Source of the DNA: Alkanindiges sp.
GTDB taxonomy: Bacteria; Pseudomonadota; Gammaproteobacteria; Pseudomonadales; Moraxellaceae
Assembly: GCA_030152125.1 (NCBI GenBank)
Contig: JASLIR010000022.1
Location: forward strand, 1-13,376
DNA: 13,376 nucleotides
Direction of reading: 5' to 3'
Part shown: piece after piece, positions 1 to 6,151 of the stretch
Layout: the number at the start of each line of letters is the position of its first letter
How positions within the stretch are numbered: the stretch's first letter is position 1
Notes under the pieces: generated by a model
The model's input: only the letters and a program-made list of their open reading frames with translations
Database searches by the model: none
Told to the model about the DNA's origin: nothing
Position numbers and translations under genes: made by a program

Positions 1-891
1 TCCCTGCAAAAATACAGTCGCGTAGGAGTCCAGTGTGGTAATACCAGCATCCAGCGTACCCTTCACGTTTATAGCCCCAGTGGCGCCGGTTCCAGTGCTT
101 AGCACAATGCGTCCCTGGTCTTTTTGCATACCGGTGGCCTGTAACAATCCGGTGCTGCGAATCACCGCACCCACATTACTGCTGTCCGTATTCACGATGG
201 TTAACTGCTTGTTTGCCAGATTTGCCTGATTCCCACTCCCCAACAGAATATTGCCTTTGGTACTTATCATTTTTCCCTGATTATCAATATTGCCCGCAAG
301 CAATACCACATTACCTTCTGTTGTTGTCAGCTTACCCTCATTCACAATGCCAGCCGTGGACTGACCACGCTCAAACTGCAAGCTGTCCTTTAAAAAATTG
401 GCATCTGTTATATCCATGGTGGATGCCACAATAGATGCGGCACTTACCTGTGCACCTGCACCAAAGGTAATACCATTCGGGTTTACCAGAAGCACCTGCC
501 CGTTGGCATCCAGCTTGCCCAGTATCTGGCTGGCACTGCCGGAAGTCACCCGGTTTAGAGCCACACTGCCAGCATCCGGCTGTACAAAAATAACCTGCGC
601 CCGGTTGCCAATATCAAAGCTATCCCAGTTGGTAATCAGCTTGTCGGTACCCTGCCTTACAATTAAACGGTTATCCACATTGCGGTTAAAGGTGGCGCTG
701 CCACTCACCACATGCTCTCCCGCTGGTACTGTAGTGGCCGCCGGTGCTGCAAACACCTGACCAGCCACGCCCGCCAGCAACAGGGCCGTTCCGCTGGCAA
801 GGCTACTTTTTTTGGCACCTTTTGCCAGTTCACTGGCCACTATCCAGACTTGGGATGCAACGTGCCACACCAGTTTATATGTACTATTCAT
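1..891 (-). CDS. TPS exoprotein, filamentous haemagglutinin N-terminal domain (3' end outside window)
   Basis: The minus-strand frame is open from ATG 889-891 to the left edge, giving the first 297 residues of a longer protein. Residues 1-30 are a good ESPR (MNSTYKLVW at the start, VASELAKG at 18-25). A hydrophobic signal core follows, with probable cleavage after the alanines near 48-49. The TPS domain comes next, with TDKLITNWDSFDIG around 82-95, FVQPDAGSVALNRV around 102-115 and the NPNG turn at 137-140. After it come short beta-helix-like segments such as EGNVVLLAGNI. Known for the family: the TPS domain is recognised by a TpsB transporter, and the mature protein folds as a right-handed beta-helix outside the cell. 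The start is supported by AAGGG at 900-904, 8 bases upstream. No GLUG repeats are visible in this part, so membership of the GLUG group is inferred from the similar N-terminus. The role is probably adhesin-like. Confidence 0.9.
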   Translation of the reverse strand, partial: MNSTYKLVWHVASQVWIVASELAKGAKKSSLASGTALLLAGVAGQVFAAPAATTVPAGEHVVSGSATFNRNVDNRLIVRQGTDKLITNWDSFDIGNRAQVIFVQPDAGSVALNRVTSGSASQILGKLDANGQVLLVNPNGITFGAGAQVSAASIVASTMDITDANFLKDSLQFERGQSTAGIVNEGKLTTTEGNVVLLAGNIDNQGKMISTKGNILLGSGNQANLANKQLTIVNTDSSNVGAVIRSTGLLQATGMQKDQGRIVLSTGTGATGAINVKGTLDAGITTLDSYATVFLQG

Positions 892-914
892 ATTAAATTC
901 CCTTTACTAAGGAC

Positions 915-961
915 CTTATAATTTAGCTAAATTAAAAACCATATATGTGATATGTTGCACA
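915..961 (-). promoter_or_regulatory. CRP-like site with adjacent -10 element
   Basis: The sequence TGTGA-TATGTT-GCACA at 946-961 matches nine of ten conserved positions of the CRP/Vfr half-site pattern TGTGA-N6-TCACA. On the minus strand a TATAAG -10-like hexamer lies at 915-920 without a good -35. The site centre would be about 45 bases upstream of a start near 908, close to but not exactly the spacing of a class II CRP promoter. It is a pattern match by eye in AT-rich DNA, so it remains a hypothesis. Confidence 0.3.
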
Positions 962-1034
962 TTTTTTATTCTAAAATCAAACCAAAAAACAATATTTTAT
1001 CATTAAAAATTAATAAGTTAAAATTATTGTCACT

Positions 1035-1063
1035 ATCATATCACCATAGTCATATAGCGACAA
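1035..1063 (-). promoter_or_regulatory. Candidate sigma70 promoter for the exoprotein gene at 1-891
   Basis: On the minus strand TTGTCG (1058-1063) is followed, after exactly 17 bases, by TATGAT (1035-1040). This is 4/6 and 5/6 agreement with the sigma70 consensus at ideal spacing. Transcription would start near 1028 and leave an untranslated leader of about 137 bases before the start codon at 891. Confidence 0.4.
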
Positions 1064-1150
1064 AACAGACTGACCTGTATGTATTTATGCGTTACTGGCG
1101 TGGTAAATTTTGTTCCTAAAATGCCAAGTTTTTCCCGCTCCGGTCCAAAC

Positions 1151-1180
1151 AAAAAGCCATCTGTCATCAGATGGCTTTTT
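1151..1180 (-). terminator. Intrinsic terminator after the dehydrogenase gene
   Basis: A perfect 13-bp stem (1151-1163 pairing with 1168-1180) encloses a four-base loop. A's at one end and T's at the other form the tract on either strand, so the hairpin could act in both directions. It begins 21 bases past the stop codon of the minus-strand dehydrogenase. This fits termination of the two-gene operon and insulation of the exoprotein promoter downstream. Confidence 0.85.
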
Positions 1181-1201
1181 GCATTTTATCTTCAGGCTGC
1201 A

Positions 1202-1996
1202 TCAGGCCTTAAACGGATTCAGGCGATAGCCCAACTGGTATTGCACCGCAACAGGCAATGGACGCATGCCACTAACCAGCAATTTATTCACCACACCCGG
1301 CACACATACCGGCCTGCCCTTCATAACCGCCTGCCAGCCTGCCTTCACCACCTGCTCCGGCTGCTGCCACAAAATACCCGGCAGGTTATTAGCCTGCTGG
1401 CGGGTGCCCATCACATCGTGGAACTCGCTATAGGTAAAACCGGGACACAGCGCGGTGACATGAATGCCATGCTGTTTTAACTCCATGTCCAGCGACTGCG
1501 ATATATTCAGCACGTAGCTTTTAATGCCGGTATACAGCAGGCTGGCTGCCGGCGGCGAAAAAGCAGCAATGGATGACAGGTTAATAATACGGCCCCAGCC
1601 ACGGGTACGCATACCGGGAATCACCCGGTGGCATAACTCGGTCACTGCCGTAATCATCAGCTGGATTTCCCCGGCCAGCGTCATCCACGGTGTTTCGGCA
1701 AAGGTATCCTTACCCGATAACCCGGCATTGTTGACCAGCACATCAATGTCCACCCCAATTTGCTGGGCGTACTGAATAATCTGGGCTGGTGCGGCCGGAT
1801 CAGTCAGGTCGGCGGCAAACACATCACAGCGCACGGCATATTTAGCGCTGATGTCTTTGGCCAGTGCCTGCAGGCGTTCGGCACGGCGCGCTACCAGCAG
1901 CAGGTTATAGCCTTCGCTGGCCAGATACTCTGCAAAGGTGGCCCCTATGCCGGCAGAAGCACCCGTAATCAGCGCGGTACGTTTGGTGTTACTCAT
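1202..1996 (-). CDS. Short-chain dehydrogenase/reductase (SDR), classical type
   Basis: A 264-residue protein of normal length for the classical SDR family, expected to be a cytoplasmic NAD(P)H-dependent oxidoreductase. Visible motifs are the Rossmann nucleotide loop TGASAGIG at 11-18, an ARR pair at 36-38 that suggests NADP preference, NNAG at 89-92, the catalytic serine near 142, the catalytic YxxxK pair Tyr155/Lys159, and CPG followed by a threonine after the active site. It resembles the COG0300-type, DltE-like branch; the substrate cannot be told from sequence. The chosen start is ATG at 1994-1996, with GGAG at 2004-2007 seven bases upstream. A TTG immediately before it is in frame but too close to that site. 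It lies 45 bases downstream of the 198-residue gene on the same strand and ends at a strong terminator, so the two are probably co-transcribed. Confidence 0.93.
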   Translation of the reverse strand: MSNTKRTALITGASAGIGATFAEYLASEGYNLLLVARRAERLQALAKDISAKYAVRCDVFAADLTDPAAPAQIIQYAQQIGVDIDVLVNNAGLSGKDTFAETPWMTLAGEIQLMITAVTELCHRVIPGMRTRGWGRIINLSSIAAFSPPAASLLYTGIKSYVLNISQSLDMELKQHGIHVTALCPGFTYSEFHDVMGTRQQANNLPGILWQQPEQVVKAGWQAVMKGRPVCVPGVVNKLLVSGMRPLPVAVQYQLGYRLNPFKA

Positions 1997-2003
1997 CAAA
2001 TTT

Positions 2004-2007
2004 CTCC
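2004..2007 (-). promoter_or_regulatory. Ribosome binding site that decides the SDR start
   Basis: GGAG on the minus strand is seven bases from ATG 1994-1996 but only four from the alternative TTG at 1997-1999. This favours the ATG. Confidence 0.7.
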
Positions 2008-2041
2008 AGTGATTTTTATGACAATGATTTTATGACAACAA

Positions 2042-2638
2042 TTACTTTAATTTGCCCCATGCCGGAATTTCCCGTACACCCACCTCAAAGCCCTGCCGTG
2101 GTGTGCCAATGTCGCCACGGTAATCTTCCGCTGGCCCCTGCAGTAAAAAAGGATATGGAATAGCGCGCTGCTTTTTACTAAAGCCCCAGGTACCAATACC
2201 CAGGTAAACGCCCGGTGCCACACGGCGCACCTCATCCACCATATGAACGTTGGCACACAAGGAATGGAAATGGCGGTAAACCAGGTGATACGCCGGGCGG
2301 CCATCATAGCGGGAGGGTGCCAGCATGGTTTGCATGGGATAAAGCTGAATGGTCTTGCTGCCCAGCAAAAAGGTGTTATAGCCTCGCCCGTGCTGCTCAT
2401 CCACGGGCCGGAACGCCTTGCACTGCCATGGTAACAACGGGCTTTGCAGTGCATAGCCCGCCAGCGTGGCCAGTGGGTTTGGCTGCTGCAACATGCTGGC
2501 TTTATATTCGCCCTGCATCTCTGCAATGGCTGGTGCTGGCAGCTGCTTAAACAATTCCAGCAATGCGGCTGTGGACATCCCGCGCAACGCTTCAATGGAG
2601 ACTGTAGCGGCTGGCGCTGTCATTGTGGGTGTCGGCAT
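2042..2638 (-). CDS. Uncharacterised 198-residue protein, possibly GXWXG/DUF4334-like
   Basis: I do not firmly recognise this protein. It has no signal peptide or membrane segment, so it is probably cytoplasmic. The N-terminal region (about residues 17-70) reads LRGMSTAALLELFKQLP and then MQGEYKA. The C-terminal half contains MVDEVRRVAPGVYLGIGTWG and then a YPFLL segment. The order and spacing recall proteins with an N-terminal GXWXG motif and a C-terminal DUF4334 domain, although here the GxWxG signature would be GEYKA. This is a remote-likeness guess. The start ATG at 2636-2638 has AGGA at 2648-2651, nine bases upstream. It is the first gene of a probable operon with the SDR and is divergent from the TetR gene. 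That context suggests a role beside the SDR in modifying or binding a small, perhaps lipophilic, molecule. Confidence 0.75.
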   Translation of the reverse strand: MPTPTMTAPAATVSIEALRGMSTAALLELFKQLPAPAIAEMQGEYKASMLQQPNPLATLAGYALQSPLLPWQCKAFRPVDEQHGRGYNTFLLGSKTIQLYPMQTMLAPSRYDGRPAYHLVYRHFHSLCANVHMVDEVRRVAPGVYLGIGTWGFSKKQRAIPYPFLLQGPAEDYRGDIGTPRQGFEVGVREIPAWGKLK

Positions 2639-2678
2639 AACAGTTTTTCCTATTTTTATTGAACGTCATTCAAGATAA

Positions 2679-2708
2679 ATAGTAAACGTGATTCCCTTTG
2701 CCTGTCAA
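2679..2708 (-). promoter_or_regulatory. Candidate sigma70 promoter of the unknown-SDR operon
   Basis: A perfect TTGACA (-35) is read on the minus strand at 2703-2708. TACTAT (2679-2684, spacing 18) is the best -10, and an overlapping TTTACT would give spacing 16. The start would fall near 2672, about 34 bases before the start codon of the 198-residue gene. Confidence 0.55.
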
Positions 2709-2711
2709 CAC

Positions 2712-2728
2712 GCGCTACAATAAAGCGC
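2712..2728. promoter_or_regulatory. Candidate TetR operator over the regulator's own -10
   Basis: The arms gcgct (2712-2716) and agcgc (2724-2728) form an inverted repeat with a 7-base centre. The centre covers TACAAT (2716-2721), the best -10-like hexamer for the plus-strand regulator gene. The element also abuts the -35 of the divergent promoter (2703-2708), so one bound repressor could block both. The arms are short, and the assignment is inferred from position. Confidence 0.35.
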
Positions 2729-2735
2729 TTAAATA

Positions 2736-2750
2736 ATGCAGATCATGCAT
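2736..2750. promoter_or_regulatory. Second inverted repeat, alternative operator
   Basis: The arms atgca and tgcat flank gatca, making a 15-base near-palindrome. It lies 38 bases before the regulator start codon. The size suits a TetR-family dimer site, but nothing shows which of the two repeats is used. Confidence 0.3.
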
Positions 2751-2788
2751 CAGCCAGCCCAACCCCATACCGCAAGACAGGAGCCAGC

Positions 2789-3331
2789 ATGCCACGCAAC
2801 AAGCGCGATCAGGACCGGGAAACAAAGCGCGACAGTATTATTGATGCTGCGCGGCAGTTGTTTCTGGATGCTGGTTACGAGGCATGTTCCATGAGCAAAC
2901 TGGCAACACAGGCCGGTATTGCGCCCAATACCATCTATTGGTATTTCAAGGATAAAGACGATGTGCTGGTGGCGGTACTAAACAAGGAACTGTCCAGCCG
3001 GATGGCGGAATACCTGCAAACCCGTTTTAATAACACCACGCAGCGCCTGCTGTGGGTGGTTAACCAGTTGCAACTGGCCAGTCGCCTGGTCAGTACCGTG
3101 CACGCCCGTGTGCAACTGTCCCCGGCCATCCATGCCTGGCATGAACAGTTTCATGCCCTGAGTGAGGGTATGCTGCGGCTGGAAATTCAGGCCATGGGCG
3201 TGGCAACCGATAAAATTGATGCCCTGGTTAAAATCTGGGTATTTACGGTAGAAGGCCTGTTATCCCACCCCATGAGCGATGAGCAGAAAAAAATAGTGTG
3301 CCAGACATTGACCGCAAGTTATCTGGCATAA
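2789..3331 (+). CDS. TetR/AcrR-family transcriptional regulator
   Basis: A 180-residue protein with the standard TetR plan. The N-terminal helix-turn-helix spans about residues 12-58: AARQLFLDAGYEACSMSKLA, then AGIAPNTIYWYFKDKDDVL, the family's signature ending in the YxYFxxKxxL-like helix. The C-terminal part is all-helical by composition and poorly conserved, as expected for a ligand-binding and dimerisation domain. AGGAG at 2779-2783 supports the ATG. It is divergent from the 198-residue/SDR operon with candidate operators in between, so it most likely represses that operon and itself and responds to a small ligand. The ligand cannot be predicted. It is convergent with the exoprotein gene that ends at 3475. 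Confidence 0.93.
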   Translation: MPRNKRDQDRETKRDSIIDAARQLFLDAGYEACSMSKLATQAGIAPNTIYWYFKDKDDVLVAVLNKELSSRMAEYLQTRFNNTTQRLLWVVNQLQLASRLVSTVHARVQLSPAIHAWHEQFHALSEGMLRLEIQAMGVATDKIDALVKIWVFTVEGLLSHPMSDEQKKIVCQTLTASYLA

Positions 3332-3451
3332 AGCTCAAACTGCTGCCTAAAATCCGCCGTCCCGCTTTCCATGCTAAGGGCCCATGCACATCTATTACAG
3401 GCAGCAATAATACTTGTCAGCCAAGCTGCACTTTATTCTTGAATATAATTT

Positions 3452-3475
3452 AAGGCTAAAAGCTACTTCAGCCTT
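3452..3475 (-). terminator. Weak hairpin overlapping the stop of the 810-residue gene
   Basis: AAGGCT and AGCCTT (arms 3470-3475 and 3452-3457) can pair. Further A-T and G-T pairs extend the stem inward to a small loop. The sequence beyond it on the minus strand is AAATTATA rather than a clean U run, so it is at best a weak terminator. No better candidate lies between the convergent stop codons at 3331 and 3475. Confidence 0.3.
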
Positions 3476-5907
3476 TAACGCAACAGCGGCGGCGCACTGC
3501 CTTCATGGATGTACCATACGCTACTACCCTGTGGATCAGTGCTGATATCCCAGCCCGTATAGCTGCTTAACTGCTTCATCTGGCTGCTGCTAAAACCCTG
3601 CAGGTTATTAACGGTAGGATTATTCATGCCAATTGGCACTAAGCCGATTGCCTCAGCCTGTCCGGTGCTGTTTTTATCCCAGTAGCTGTTATTAAGCGTA
3701 TTGTTTTCTGCCCGGCCAAATAAGCCCCCAACCGCGTATCCGCCTGTCACGCTACCACGGGCATAGCTATTGCTTACCGAAGCATCGTGCAGCCAGCCCA
3801 CTAGCCCACCGGCATACTGGCTGCCCTGCACGATGCCGCTTGCATAACTGTTGCTTATGTTTACTGCATTGCCTTCGCCAATTAATCCACCGGTATGATA
3901 AGTACCGCGTACCTGGCCCGTCGCATAGCTTTTGCTCACCACATTGCTACTTCCCAGGGCGGCATCGGTATAGGAATAACCAATCAGGCCACCTATATGC
4001 AGGTAGCCACTTACATCACCTGTGGCATGGCTATTACTTACACTGCCATCATTCCTGCCCACCAAACCACCGCTATCCATATTATTGCCCTGATTCCCCA
4101 CATTACCCGTGGCATAGCTGTTACTAATAGAACCAGAATTACTGCCAACCAGCCCGCCAATATAAGCGGAACTGCCTTCTACACTTGCAGTGGCATTACT
4201 GTCCGAAATAAAACCGCTATTAATCCCTACCAGCCCACCCACATTAAAAAAGCCACTTACAACGCCAGTTGCATCACTATGCTGTATGCTGCCCTTGTTC
4301 AAGCCCACCAGCCCGCCGGTAAACACATTGCTTTGGTCCAGGCTTGCTATCTTGCTGCTAAAGCGTACCGCAGCATGGCTATTGCTCACCGTGCCATCAT
4401 TAATCGCAACCAGGCCAGCACTAATAAACTGGGAGTCCCCATCAGGCTGCCGGATATAAATATTTCCCATAGCGCTGCTGTTATCTACCACACTGTCCGT
4501 ACTGCTAAAAACCAGGCCAGCAGCAGCACGGCCACTCAGGCTAACATTGCGCAGGTTAATATTACTAATGGCAGCATCCTGTGCCGTACCAATCAGGGCA
4601 ACCGATTCGGCAGGGCGCCGTATACGCAAGGCATTGACGGTATGGCCAAGCCCATCAAGCACACCGTTAAAGGCTGCACTGCTACTGCCAATCGGCTGAA
4701 AACCCGCTCCGCTGTTCCAGCTGGCAGTTGCGGCGGCATTTATATTACTGCCCAGCACATAATGACCAGCCAGTGCAGCCGCATCGTGGTTAATCGCCTG
4801 TAACTGCGCAATATTATCAATCACCACATAATCCACGCCATTCACCCTAAAGGCAGGCACAGCGCCACGCAGGTTAATTTTTGCAGCACTGCCACTTAAG
4901 GTATAGGCACCCCTGATATCCAGTTGGCTGGTGTCGCCAGTCAGGTTAAATACGTCATGCACCGTGGTGGTGGTCGCAGTAAGGCTGCTATCCTGATTAC
5001 TGTTCAGCTTGCCAATATCAATCCTGCTGGCACTGGCGGACAAACTGTCGACCGCTTTAATGTCACCAGACAAACTGATACTGCTTTCACTATCTGCCTG
5101 CCCCGCCTGTAATACAACCCGGCCACCCGCACTGGCCACTTTTATGGCCTGCAACCTGCCGGAACTCTGGATGCTGCCCTGTACGCTAGCAGCCTGTGTC
5201 ACCGTGGCGCTAGCGCCGGTTATCCGGATCTGCTCTGCATTCAGCAGGGCAATATCACCGCCTGCTGCAACAATGCTGCCGCCGTTAATAATGTTGCTCG
5301 CCAGCAGTGCTACCACACCATTACTGGCCTTGATGTATCCCAGGTTTATAATCTGGCCGGTACTGTTATTATCCCGCTTAAATAAATAGTTGCCTGCATT
5401 AAAATCCTTGTCATTAATACCAAATGCAGAAGCAACCACACTGGCCGCCCGTACTTCACTGCCTGTACCAAACACAATGCCGTTCGGGTTAACAATAAAC
5501 AGCTGGCCATTGGCATTTAAAGACCCCAATATTTCTGTTGGGCTGCTGCTCGTTATACGGTTCAGGGCCACACTGTTACTGTCAGGCTGTACAAAACTTA
5601 CCCGTGCATTGCTGCCTATATCAAAGCTGTTCCAGTTGCTAATCAGCTGGTCTGAGGTCTGGTTAACGATTAAACGGTTGCTGATGCTGCGGTTAAAACT
5701 GGCACTGCCACTAACAATGCTTTCCCCTGTGGGCAAGGCATTAACGGCAGGAGCTGCATAGGCGTGCATGGCAAGCACACTGCCAAGCAAGAGCATGAAT
5801 ATACGGATATTATTTGTTGTAGCACCTTTCAGGGCGTGCTTCATCTGCCCGCTTGCAGCCGGGGTATAAGGTGGCGCATACAGTACCAGTTTATAAGCTT
5901 TATTCAT
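3475..5907 (-). CDS. TPS exoprotein with GLUG repeats, 810 residues
   Basis: Domain order: an altered ESPR and signal peptide (1-51, cleavage near the AYA at 49-51); a TPS/filamentous-haemagglutinin N-terminal domain (about 55-300, NPNG at 140-143); a pre-GLUG linker (about 353-460) with ALAGHYVLGSNINA, GFQPIG and VLDGLGHTV; about ten GLUG units (461-738), eight with clear GGLVG/GGLIG-type cores; and a C-terminal cap (739-810) with SYWDKNSTG, GWDISTDP and SSVWYI, ending PPLLR. Such proteins are exported by a TpsB partner and form extracellular beta-helices, so adhesion is the likeliest role. The start is ATG 5905-5907, with GAGGGG seven bases upstream. An in-frame ATG at 5922 would add five residues but lacks a ribosome binding site. 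It is the shortest complete paralog here. The ESPR lacks the usual Trp and the SELAKG-like end. Confidence 0.92.
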   Translation of the reverse strand: MNKAYKLVLYAPPYTPAASGQMKHALKGATTNNIRIFMLLLGSVLAMHAYAAPAVNALPTGESIVSGSASFNRSISNRLIVNQTSDQLISNWNSFDIGSNARVSFVQPDSNSVALNRITSSSPTEILGSLNANGQLFIVNPNGIVFGTGSEVRAASVVASAFGINDKDFNAGNYLFKRDNNSTGQIINLGYIKASNGVVALLASNIINGGSIVAAGGDIALLNAEQIRITGASATVTQAASVQGSIQSSGRLQAIKVASAGGRVVLQAGQADSESSISLSGDIKAVDSLSASASRIDIGKLNSNQDSSLTATTTTVHDVFNLTGDTSQLDIRGAYTLSGSAAKINLRGAVPAFRVNGVDYVVIDNIAQLQAINHDAAALAGHYVLGSNINAAATASWNSGAGFQPIGSSSAAFNGVLDGLGHTVNALRIRRPAESVALIGTAQDAAISNINLRNVSLSGRAAAGLVFSSTDSVVDNSSAMGNIYIRQPDGDSQFISAGLVAINDGTVSNSHAAVRFSSKIASLDQSNVFTGGLVGLNKGSIQHSDATGVVSGFFNVGGLVGINSGFISDSNATASVEGSSAYIGGLVGSNSGSISNSYATGNVGNQGNNMDSGGLVGRNDGSVSNSHATGDVSGYLHIGGLIGYSYTDAALGSSNVVSKSYATGQVRGTYHTGGLIGEGNAVNISNSYASGIVQGSQYAGGLVGWLHDASVSNSYARGSVTGGYAVGGLFGRAENNTLNNSYWDKNSTGQAEAIGLVPIGMNNPTVNNLQGFSSSQMKQLSSYTGWDISTDPQGSSVWYIHEGSAPPLLR
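3694..4527 (-). repeat. GLUG protein repeats of the 810-residue exoprotein
   Basis: About ten degenerate in-frame repeats of roughly 20-30 residues follow the pattern GGLVGxNxGSIxxSxAxGxVxG. The first two units (AAGLVFS, SAGLVAIN) are degenerate and the next eight are clear. Variable loops enlarge single units, for example the YTDAALGSSN insertion. Confidence 0.85.
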
Positions 5908-5914
5908 GTCACTG

Positions 5915-5920
5915 CCCCTC
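5915..5920 (-). promoter_or_regulatory. Ribosome binding site that decides the start at 5907
   Basis: GAGGGG on the minus strand lies seven bases before ATG 5905-5907. It overlaps the alternative upstream ATG (5920-5922), so that codon cannot use it. Confidence 0.7.
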
Positions 5921-5924
5921 ATGA

Positions 5925-5938
5925 GTGCTTGAGAGCAC
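5925..5938 (-). repeat. Short inverted repeat in the leader of the 810-residue gene
   Basis: gtgct and agcac arms surround a four-base loop just upstream of the ribosome binding site. The remaining leader up to the terminator at 6125 is AT-rich. I see no convincing -35/-10 pair in it. Confidence 0.3.
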
Positions 5939-6091
5939 CTGAAAATGCCGATAGATTTTTATGTTGACCCACGCCCTGTCTGTATATTTTCCCATCAAAA
6001 CTTGTTGGATAAATGAAGGCTTTGTGATTAATTTAAGTTTATTTTAAGAATTTTTTACTGTCATGCATTTTTTACCATCCCGCCTGTGCAG

Positions 6092-6125
6092 CAAAAAATA
6101 AAATACCGCCTGTACAGGCGGTATT
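6092..6125 (-). terminator. Intrinsic terminator after the 1215-residue exoprotein gene
   Basis: Positions 6102-6125 are a perfect 24-base palindrome with a CCGCC/GGCGG core. On the minus strand the stem is followed by TTTTATTTTTT (about 6092-6104, its first T's being the stem end), a proper U-rich tract. It begins 26 bases past the stop codon at 6152. It should stop transcription before the next exoprotein gene. Confidence 0.85.
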
Positions 6126-6151
6126 GTTTAAATTTAGCAAGCCCTGATCAA

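Larger units (their letters stand above)
892..1150 (-). other. AT-rich leader of the exoprotein gene at 1-891
   Basis: No gene is supported in this interval. It is strongly AT-rich and lies upstream of the minus-strand exoprotein start at 891. It holds two candidate promoters (minus 35/10 pair at 1035-1063; TATAAG at 915-920), a CRP-like inverted repeat at 946-961 and a perfect 12-base palindrome, atttagctaaat, at 921-932. A short plus-strand open frame beginning at 1079 runs antisense into the dehydrogenase gene and is not credible. Confidence 0.6.
2639..2788. promoter_or_regulatory. Divergent control region between the operon and tetR-type gene
   Basis: This 150-base gap separates two divergent start codons. 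It contains a good minus-strand promoter, a TACAAT -10-like hexamer for the plus strand and two short inverted repeats (2712-2728 and 2736-2750). The arrangement is typical of a TetR-family repressor controlling itself and its divergent neighbour. Direct repression is inferred, not shown. Confidence 0.5.

Noticed and set aside
1997..1999. TTG start for the SDR
   Set aside because: It is only four bases from GGAG, while the next codon, ATG, has proper spacing and begins the usual SDR N-terminus.
2047..2595. Alternative minus-strand frame of 182 codons inside the 198-residue gene
   Set aside because: It overlaps almost completely in another frame, is rich in Cys and Trp as shadow frames often are, and has no operon-leading ribosome binding site. 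The 198-codon frame has one and a sensible composition.
3341..3406. Inverted repeat tgctgcc/ggcagca after the TetR gene
   Set aside because: The arms are 52 bases apart with no U tract, so it is not a convincing terminator.
3895..4803. Open plus-strand frame of 302 codons
   Set aside because: It lies antisense to the GLUG exoprotein, has no ribosome binding site and shows a composition that mirrors the sense repeats. Similar antisense frames occur opposite the other arrays, for example 9084-9536 and 10930-11364.
5908..5922. Earlier in-frame ATG at 5922 for the 810-residue exoprotein
   Set aside because: It lacks a ribosome binding site and would put five residues before MNKAYKLV, which matches the paralog N-termini. 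GAGGGG serves the ATG at 5907.
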